The position numbers were made by a program, and so were the translations under genes. DNA of 10,533 bases from Ichthyophonus hoferi. Taxonomy: Eukaryota > Opisthokonta > Ichthyosporea > Ichthyophonida > Ichthyophonidae. The notes under the pieces are model-generated. The model was not told the origin of the DNA and did no database searches. It saw only the letters and a list, made by a program, of their open reading frames with translations. Shown here piece by piece: positions 6,001-10,533 of this stretch. The DNA lies in NCBI GenBank assembly GCA_002751075.1, contig NAOQ01000974.1:8755-19287 (forward strand). Reading direction: 5' to 3'. Within the stretch, counting starts at the first letter, position 1; each line of letters begins with the position of its first letter.

Positions 6001-8989
6001 TAGGTGCATGAAGTTAGACCATAATTTTTATTTAATGATTTTGTTTTTATATAATGGGGTCGGACCATGTCATATGTAGCCCGACCTGGAGTATGTAATT
6101 GCCATTTTAATTAGATCCATATGAACTTTTTGGTTTTAAAGTAAACGATGAACCGACTAATAAGAACAGGTAAACACACAATTTCACATTATTTGGCTCC
6201 GAAACGACCCACTTGCCCTTACACTTACCCCATACATTACCCATGCACAGTTCCATATGCGGTAGGAGATAATCTCGATCAGATATCTAGTTTGTATGCC
6301 GCTACTAAGAAGGCCAATGAGGACATTGCTCGAGTTTACCATCATCTGTACAAGGTAGGCACTGGTAATATGATGGAGTCTATATAGACATACTTGTGAA
6401 AGTTGATCTTGTTTATGTACACATATATGATTTATATATGTGTGTTTGCTTGTTCTTCCAGTCGTAAAGGTGCTTTATATTTTAAAGCAGCAATAGATTT
6501 CTGACAATTTTTTTGGTATAAATTTTTTATACTCGTATATTGTTAAAAAAAGATTTTTAAAGCGATTTCCTTAACGAACATACATATATTTGTACATATA
6601 TATATATATAGCTGTTATGGTAATGGTTTATTTTTTTGTACTTATATCCATTAGTCTATTAATTAATTAATTAATATCTTAGCATATTACCAGAGATGTC
6701 TACCAATTTTACCACTTACCACCGAGCAGGTTTAAATTTTTAAAAAATAACTTTAATTTTGATTTTATTTTTTATTTGTATGCTCATCCATCTGCCATAC
6801 TCTACGTGTACAGATACCCATGACAGGTCTACGGTTCTTTACAGTTTACGGGCCATGGGGTCGACCCGACATGGCAGTGTATGACTTTAGTGAGAAGATG
6901 TTTGCAGGTGTTCCTATTAACGTATATAGCAAGGGTATTCTACAGAGAGACTTCACTTATATAGACGACATTGTAAATGGCGCTATTGCTGCTGTTAATT
7001 ACGGTGCTGAGTTTGAGGTAGGAATCACGCCTATATGTCAGGGGGTATACGATTGGCTATAAGACTAATGTATGTTGATTGGAGAAGTAAAATAGTAATA
7101 GTTAGAAGTTAATGTATAATTAAAACTGATATTAATAAAACTGATAGTATAATTAGGTTGACGACGAAATATTAATGTATGAATACCAATCCTTGTCTGT
7201 GATTATAAATATACAGGGATAACCTATTGGACTATGAAGCGGTATATGTATAGATTATGTCGTTATACAGGCAACTTATTATAATAGTGGTTTTTTATTT
7301 TATTGTTCTTTATTTGGTTATTTTAGATATTTTTAATATGCTACTGTGGCACGTGGTTAGCCATTTTGACACCTCGTAATGGAAGCAACCAATCACTTGA
7401 TAGTATTAAAAGCAGACATTACTTGACCATATAAGGCATACCACTAACCATATATGGCAGGTATTCAATATAGGCAAGGGTCACCCAGAGAAGGTCAACG
7501 AATTAATTAGCGCCCTGGAAGAGAGATTTAAGATGAAAGCAGCCCGGTGAGTCCCATAGCATAGCTTCTTTTATCTTAAATATCTATTTATTATTCCTAT
7601 TGGTGTTTGAGTCTCCATCCGTTGTATCTTTTTCTTATATATATATTAAGGAAGTACGGAGTATAGATGTAGTTTTTCATATCTTTCCTTCTATATTCTG
7701 CCTTACACTTGCCTTTGATCACGAGAAGAAAACTACATTTAGGTACATTGCTTTTAGGTTTCTCTCTCTCTTCCTCTTTATTTATTTCTTTAACTACTGC
7801 TACATTTACCATTGGTTTCTATAAAGAGAAGGACACATTGTAGACAATACTGGGTCTATGCAGCACTATCGATCATACATGTCGCTCATATAAGCTACTG
7901 GCCTTTAATCCAGAAATGAGATGGCTATGCAGCCTGGAGATGTGGCTCAGACCTGGGCCGATATTAGTAAAACCACCGCACTGCTGGGATTCCAACCTAC
8001 CACAAACCTGAATGAGGTATGTATGCATGCATATGTGTGTTTATATTTTTCCGCTCACCCATTTGTCCCTGTTTTCTTTTTATGGAGCAGGAGTGTACAC
8101 CCTCTTTATAATAGAATAACTAAAAATATTGACTATCAAGCATATTATATTTCTTTTTAAGGTTTATCAGCGATTGTATATGGATTATGCTTTGTAAAAA
8201 CCTGAGATTGCCTTGTATTTTTATTTTTTTGATTTTCTTCATGAACCTGTGAGCCCTATGGCATCTCTCATTATCCCCGTTCAATCTTTTCTTTCCTTCT
8301 ATCCATCTACTTATATCTGGCCAGTTTAAAGCTTACTCCATTGGTCAACGGTCATGGACTTTTTCTTTTGTTTTTTTGTATTATAGTGTTTTGTGTGATT
8401 TGAAAACCTACGCACCAATCATATCTATAGAGGAATCAGATTGACATTTAGAATCTCTTAAACTATTATTTCCACCACAAGGTCTATCGCTGTGAGGTGG
8501 TAGTTGTATATTTTTATAATTACTTTCTCTGGCCTTAAAGTTAGAGGTGACCTTTTTCTTTATTTGACTCTGTGTGAGCACACCAAATGTGTAACAGTTG
8601 GTTGCCATAACTGACATGTATCCAATCATCAGGGCATTGACAAGTGGGCCACCTGGTATATCAACTATAGGAAATACAGAGAGGAAGGTAAATTTGAGGA
8701 ACAAGATAAATTCATGGACACATTGACCCGTCAGGCACAGATCAGGGTAAGCAACCGTTGTTGTTTTTTTCTTTGTTTTTGTTTTTTTCTTTTCATTCTG
8801 AACACCTGTTCTCTTTCACTTAAAATATATATGTAGGTATGGTTGTGAATGTGGTTATATAAGGAGATAGATAAATGCTTGTATTATAGGGTCCCCTCAT
8901 CTGGAAATACACAAGTCTCATCATTTGTTTTTCCTCAGACCCGAAAGGTCCGACAGGTGGAAAAGGAGGCAGATGAGATTATGGGTTGA
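3089..8989 (+). CDS. UDP-glucuronate 4-epimerase, membrane-anchored (spliced, about 422 aa)
   Basis: Join: 3089-3092 (probable), 4024-4083, 4769-4987, 5289-5411, 5516-5716, 6251-6354, 6814-7017, 7461-7546, 7914-8016, 8633-8746, 8939-8989. Every junction is GT-AG and phase-consistent. The enzyme inverts C4 of UDP-glucuronate to give UDP-galacturonate, using tightly bound NAD. Seen in the protein: hydrophobic anchor at residues 8-22 behind a basic MPRLDRY tail; linker 23-65; NAD-binding TGAAGFIG (73-80) and acidic D98 in GLDNFN; GDV (126-128); AAQAGVRYS (150-158); SSSSLYG (192-198); catalytic Y218 and K222 in [14 protein letters not shown] (250-257), a hallmark of the GAE/CapI group rather than UDP-glucose 4-epimerase; RDFTYIDD (282-289). 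Length is close to the roughly 430-residue plant GAEs, also type II membrane proteins, so a Golgi lumenal site is inferred. Residues 384-422 are an extra charged tail. No key residue is missing. Family assignment is very firm; substrate is inferred from family motifs; the first exon is the least certain part. Confidence 0.9.
3093..4023 (+). other. Proposed intron 1 (931 bp)
   Basis: Donor GTAAGT at 3093, branch-point TACTAAC at 4001-4007, acceptor CAG at 4021-4023. The interior is AT-rich with nothing else recognised. Confidence 0.45.
4024..4083 (+). CDS. Epimerase exon 2: membrane anchor
   Basis: Encodes [19 protein letters not shown], a basic flank followed by about 15 hydrophobic residues, the signature of a type II signal anchor. 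It begins with two bases of a split codon and ends with one base before GTAAGT at 4084. The right boundary is firm; the left boundary depends on the acceptor at 4023 being used. Confidence 0.75.
4084..4768 (+). other. Intron 2 (685 bp)
   Basis: Donor GTAAGT at 4084; the acceptor ATTAG ends at 4768 behind a long C/T-rich tract (about 4718-4766), with TTGTTAAC at about 4708 as a candidate branch point. It contains an imperfect foldback (4456-4565), listed separately. Confidence 0.85.
4456..4565. repeat. Imperfect foldback inside intron 2
   Basis: The left arm (4456-4489: TCTTTCTT, ATTGGC at 4469-4474, ATAATG at 4484-4489) matches the reverse complement of the right arm (4536-4565: CATTAT, GCCAAT at 4549-4554, AAGAAAGA) in the same order and with similar spacing. 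A smaller palindrome, ATGTGA/TCACAT, sits in the loop (4515-4533). The shape resembles a degenerate miniature inverted-repeat element, but no target-site duplication was found. Confidence 0.45.
4769..4987 (+). CDS. Epimerase exon 3: linker and NAD-binding glycine loop
   Basis: Completes a split Leu codon, then encodes a polar linker ([17 protein letters not shown]...) and the Rossmann start [20 protein letters not shown]. Donor GTATGT at 4988 in phase 1. Confidence 0.92.
4988..5288 (+). other. Intron 3 (301 bp) with a TA microsatellite
   Basis: Donor GTATGT, candidate branch point CTTAAC at about 5264, acceptor CACAG ending at 5288. A perfect AT dinucleotide run occupies 5015-5030, followed by TGTGTAT repeats. 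Two overlapping open frames here are low-complexity repeats, not genes. Confidence 0.9.
5289..5411 (+). CDS. Epimerase exon 4: cofactor-ribose Asp and GDV motif
   Basis: Encodes [20 protein letters not shown] and then [11 protein letters not shown]. The family sequence GVDNFNDYYDPSLKRAR is recognisable. Donor GTATGT at 5412 in phase 1. Confidence 0.93.
5516..5716 (+). CDS. Epimerase exon 5: AAQAGVRYS and SSSS motifs
   Basis: Encodes [19 protein letters not shown] and, at the end, [14 protein letters not shown]; the serine run holds the hydroxyl residue of the catalytic site. The preceding intron (5412-5515, 104 bp) has a TACTAAC branch point at 5487-5493. Donor GTATGA at 5717 in phase 1. Confidence 0.94.
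5717..6250 (+). other. Intron 5 (534 bp)
   Basis: Donor GTATGA, acceptor GCACAG ending at 6250. No coding frame or structured element was recognised inside. The start-like ATG at 6148 belongs to intron sequence that is merely open into the next exon. Confidence 0.9.
6251..6354 (+). CDS. Epimerase exon 6: catalytic YxxxK
   Basis: Completes a split Val codon and encodes VPYAVGDN...[15 protein letters not shown], with catalytic Tyr218 and Lys222 (YAATK). It aligns without gaps to the family pattern [15 protein letters not shown]. Ends at AAG in phase 0 before GTAGGC. Confidence 0.94.
6355..6813 (+). other. Intron 6 (459 bp) with simple repeats
   Basis: Donor GTAGGC, acceptor TACAG ending at 6813. 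It contains a TA run (6596-6610) and an ATTA tetranucleotide run (6657-6676). Confidence 0.9.
6814..7017 (+). CDS. Epimerase exon 7: GPWGRPDM and RDFTYIDD
   Basis: 68 whole codons: [20 protein letters not shown], followed by a helix with [14 protein letters not shown] and [12 protein letters not shown]. These are the most diagnostic blocks for UDP-glucuronate 4-epimerases. Phase 0 at both ends; donor GTAGGA at 7018. Confidence 0.95.
7018..7460 (+). other. Intron 7 (443 bp)
   Basis: Donor GTAGGA, branch-point CACTAAC at 7442-7448, acceptor GGCAG ending at 7460. AT-rich, nothing else recognised. Confidence 0.9.
7461..7546 (+). CDS. Epimerase exon 8: VFNIG block
   Basis: Encodes [20 protein letters not shown] and then ERFKMKAA, matching the family's VFNLGN...LV..LE block. 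Ends two bases into an Arg codon (phase 2) before GTGAGT at 7547. Confidence 0.92.
7547..7913 (+). other. Intron 8 (367 bp)
   Basis: Donor GTGAGT, acceptor CCAG ending at 7913. Pyrimidine-rich stretches yield opposed open frames at about 7600-7820 that are low-complexity and not believed to be genes. Confidence 0.88.
7914..8016 (+). CDS. Epimerase exon 9: PGDV and FQPTTNL block
   Basis: Its first base completes the split Arg codon, then it encodes [20 protein letters not shown] and [10 protein letters not shown]. This matches the family's MPxxGDVPxTxADIS and GYxPTTxL. Ends in phase 0 before GTATGT at 8017. Confidence 0.93.
8017..8632 (+). other. Intron 9 (616 bp)
   Basis: Donor GTATGT, acceptor ATCAG ending at 8632, possible branch point AACTGAC at about 8609. 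An alternative acceptor at 8161 opens a short in-frame tail (see findings). The reverse strand is open from 8704 to 8408, but that frame runs antisense through the next exon and is probably chance. Confidence 0.85.
8633..8746 (+). CDS. Epimerase exon 10: end of the epimerase fold and start of the charged tail
   Basis: Encodes [15 protein letters not shown], matching the family's closing G..KF..WY..YY, then the charged stretch [20 protein letters not shown]. 38 whole codons, phase 0 at both ends; donor GTAAGC at 8747. Confidence 0.88.
8939..8989 (+). CDS. Epimerase exon 11: C-terminal tail and stop
   Basis: Follows a 192-bp intron whose acceptor TCCTCAG ends at 8938 behind a T-rich tract. Encodes [16 protein letters not shown] and TGA. 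The tail is mostly charged and helix-compatible. It continues exon 10 in phase; family homology does not extend here, so this exon rests on splice signals and the open frame. Confidence 0.7.
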   Translation, partial: TRKVRQVEKEADEIMG

Positions 8990-9239
8990 TTGATAGTTTT
9001 ACAATGAAGTGAATCTGTGTTGGTAAATAGTTCATGAACCCTTATATGGGCATCTTAATCCTATGATCGCATGACGTATTTTTACTTTGTATACTATATG
9101 CTGAAATTGGCATGCATAAATGTGAATATATATAATGTAATGCAAATATTCATAATATTTTTAAATATTTTTATAACTGCAATGTTACTTTGTTGACGAT
9201 CCTGAATGTTTTATGATTTTCCTGGGTAGCCAACTGACC

Positions 9240-9245
9240 AATAAA
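9240..9245 (+). terminator. Candidate polyadenylation signal AATAAA
   Basis: First exact AATAAA downstream of the epimerase stop, giving a 3'-UTR of about 260-280 bases. A variant CATAAA at about 9115 is an earlier alternative. Confidence 0.4.
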
Positions 9246-10002
9246 AAATCCGGACTGTGTTCGGTAACCAGTCAAATCATGATTCCATGTATGCTAGATG
9301 ATGGTTGAAGTTTTTCCATGTTAATGTTATTGAATTTTTCTACTTACTGTTCAATTTCTGTGAATCAGTCTATTGTATACCCAATAACATCAGTCTAGCC
9401 TTTTGTATAAAAACCTTTGCTAACTATTGCTGGATTACTTTAATTGATCGTTACGTTTGGTTTATAATGTCATGATAGGCTCCCAATGAAACGAATATTG
9501 TGATAATATAGTATTTTTGCTCACTTAATATCTATTAGTAGGTTATGCGAGTCCCAACAAGTTGATATATACCAATCTGAACACCCGAGTGTTCATATTG
9601 GATGTTTTAATAAAGTGTATATAAGTCGGTATCGTTGATAACGACTCTACTTGTCTATTTATCTACTTGAATTAACTTGTTTTAATTAGTTAGTAACTTG
9701 GTTAAGCTACTAAGGATATATCTAATCATTGCTGCTAGTAATAGTTACTTAATAGGATAATATAAATATATGATCACAAATATTCTGTTAAAGCGTAACA
9801 TAGCAAGGTTCTAGCTTTATCTATTACGTCATATAATAAGGAGGATTATTTTTATATCTCCAGTATGTCAATTTCAGTCCTTGCCGTTATTATACAGGAC
9901 AGCATATGGTCTCATTATAGTTGAACTATTCTAGTTATACGTTTTCATTACAGGATTTTAATGTATACATTTTGCGCATATATCAATGGCATTATGCAAT
10001 AG
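9246..10002. other. AT-rich intergenic stretch with hairpins, no gene recognised
   Basis: No coding frame of note. It holds the hairpin at 9572-9601, a second AATAAA at 9609-9614, and a smaller stem (GTCGGTATC at 9625-9633 against GATAACGAC at 9637-9645, 8 of 9 pairs). Confidence 0.5.
9572..9601. repeat. 13-bp hairpin with tetraloop CCGA
   Basis: CCAATCTGAACAC (9572-9584) and GTGTTCATATTGG (9589-9601) pair with one mismatch around the loop CCGA. The seven pairs next to the loop are perfect. An AATAAA begins eight bases after it. It could be an RNA 3'-end structure, a DNA palindrome or a remnant of an element end. Confidence 0.6.
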
Positions 10003-10206
10003 ACGTTTTCTAATTCAACGCCGCCAGGAAAATATAAGAGCAAACACAGGGGCTCCAGATTGATGGATGGTTTGTTGAGAATAATAGGTAGACACAAGAG
10101 CGCTCCTGTAACCTATATTCGTTTAGAAGGAGAAAAAATACCGAATTCGGGGCGTTTTAATGTGTTTGCATACACAGAGTACAAATATTGGAAATTACAC
10201 GAATAA
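10003..10206 (+). other. Coding-like island, possible terminal exon of an unknown gene
   Basis: A 67-codon open frame with protein-like composition: GKYKSKHRGSRLMDGLLRII, then GRHKSAPVTYIRLEGEKIP and GRFNVFAYTEYKYWKLHE, ending in TAA at 10204-10206. An internal Met is at 10063-10065. The region is clearly GC-richer than its flanks. A possible acceptor (GCCAG ending about 10027) lies near its beginning, and AATAAA (10202-10207) overlaps the stop codon. The reverse strand is also open across part of the interval, which weakens the case. I do not recognise the product; a decayed transposon fragment is another option. Confidence 0.3.
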
Positions 10207-10533
10207 AGATTTTCCAACCATCCTCTTTCTTTTTTTTTCAATTAACAAGTTTTTGATCAAAAAATTAGAAAATATGTTATGTGGGAAATGAAATTCCCCT
10301 AGGGAAAATAATAGAAATGCAAATTCCTTTTAGTTTCCTCTCTATTATTCTATTTCGTTTTTATATTATTTTTAGAATCAAAAAGTTCATTTATTGCTGG
10401 GATCTGTCCATTCTTTTAGGTATTTGTCAAATTATTTTGGGGAGCACTTTAACGAAAGTGTTAAAAGTCAAAGCCAGGTACATTTCAGTTTTCGTTTAAG
10501 ACCACAACAAGTAGACAAACTAATATATATAAT
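10207..10533. other. AT-rich right edge, nothing recognised
   Basis: It contains a T-rich tract (10222-10239), the short palindrome TTCCCCTAGGGAA and a six-pair stem CACTTT/AAAGTG (10445-10460). A hydrophobic open frame at 10281-10499 has no ATG at its beginning and is best explained by AT-rich composition. Confidence 0.5.

Noticed and set aside
7597-7824. Opposed open frames in intron 8
   Set aside because: Low-complexity pyrimidine-rich sequence between two exons fixed by family homology.
8408-8704. 98-codon minus-strand frame
   Set aside because: Runs antisense through exon 10 of the epimerase and has no recognised motif.
10444-10461. CACTTT/AAAGTG stem
   Set aside because: A six-pair stem of this kind is expected by chance in sequence of this composition.
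10281-10499. 72-codon hydrophobic frame near the right edge
   Set aside because: It does not begin with ATG, and its I/L/F/K-rich composition is what AT-rich noncoding DNA gives.

Overview
The window looks like nuclear DNA of an AT-rich, intron-rich eukaryote. Exons are visibly richer in G and C than the introns and flanks. Introns follow GT-AG rules, several carry a yeast-like TACTAAC branch point, and microsatellites and decayed transposon sequence are scattered around. A protist or alga fits best; a foraminifer-like rhizarian is possible, but the sequence alone does not settle this.

The one clear gene runs on the + strand from about 3089 to 8989. Ten internal and terminal coding exons splice together without a single frame conflict into a UDP-glucuronate 4-epimerase (GAE/CapI type, extended short-chain dehydrogenase/reductase family). 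A probable 4-nt first coding exon supplies the ATG. The predicted protein is about 422 residues: a short N-terminal tail, one membrane anchor, a linker, the NAD-binding epimerase domain with an intact YxxxK catalytic pair, and a charged C-terminal extension of about 39 residues. It should convert UDP-glucuronate to UDP-galacturonate in the secretory pathway, feeding an acidic extracellular or cell-wall polysaccharide.

Left flank: 11-778 (minus strand) is the wreck of an IS630/Tc1-like (DDE_3) transposase running off the left edge, with two catalytic aspartates replaced, two in-frame stops and several frame changes. Between it and the gene lie an anonymous coding-like island (1370-1534), a degenerate tandem repeat (1481-1770), a small foldback (2763-2831), an ATT-rich microsatellite (2871-2919) and a pyrimidine-rich tract just upstream of the proposed start.

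Right flank: a plausible polyadenylation signal at 9240-9245, a strong 13-bp hairpin at 9572-9601, and a second anonymous coding-like island (10003-10206). No rRNA, tRNA, CRISPR array or viral element was recognised. I found no convincing multi-gene system; the points most worth a second look are the membrane-anchored epimerase with its unusual tail, the split start codon region, and the two orphan coding-like islands.
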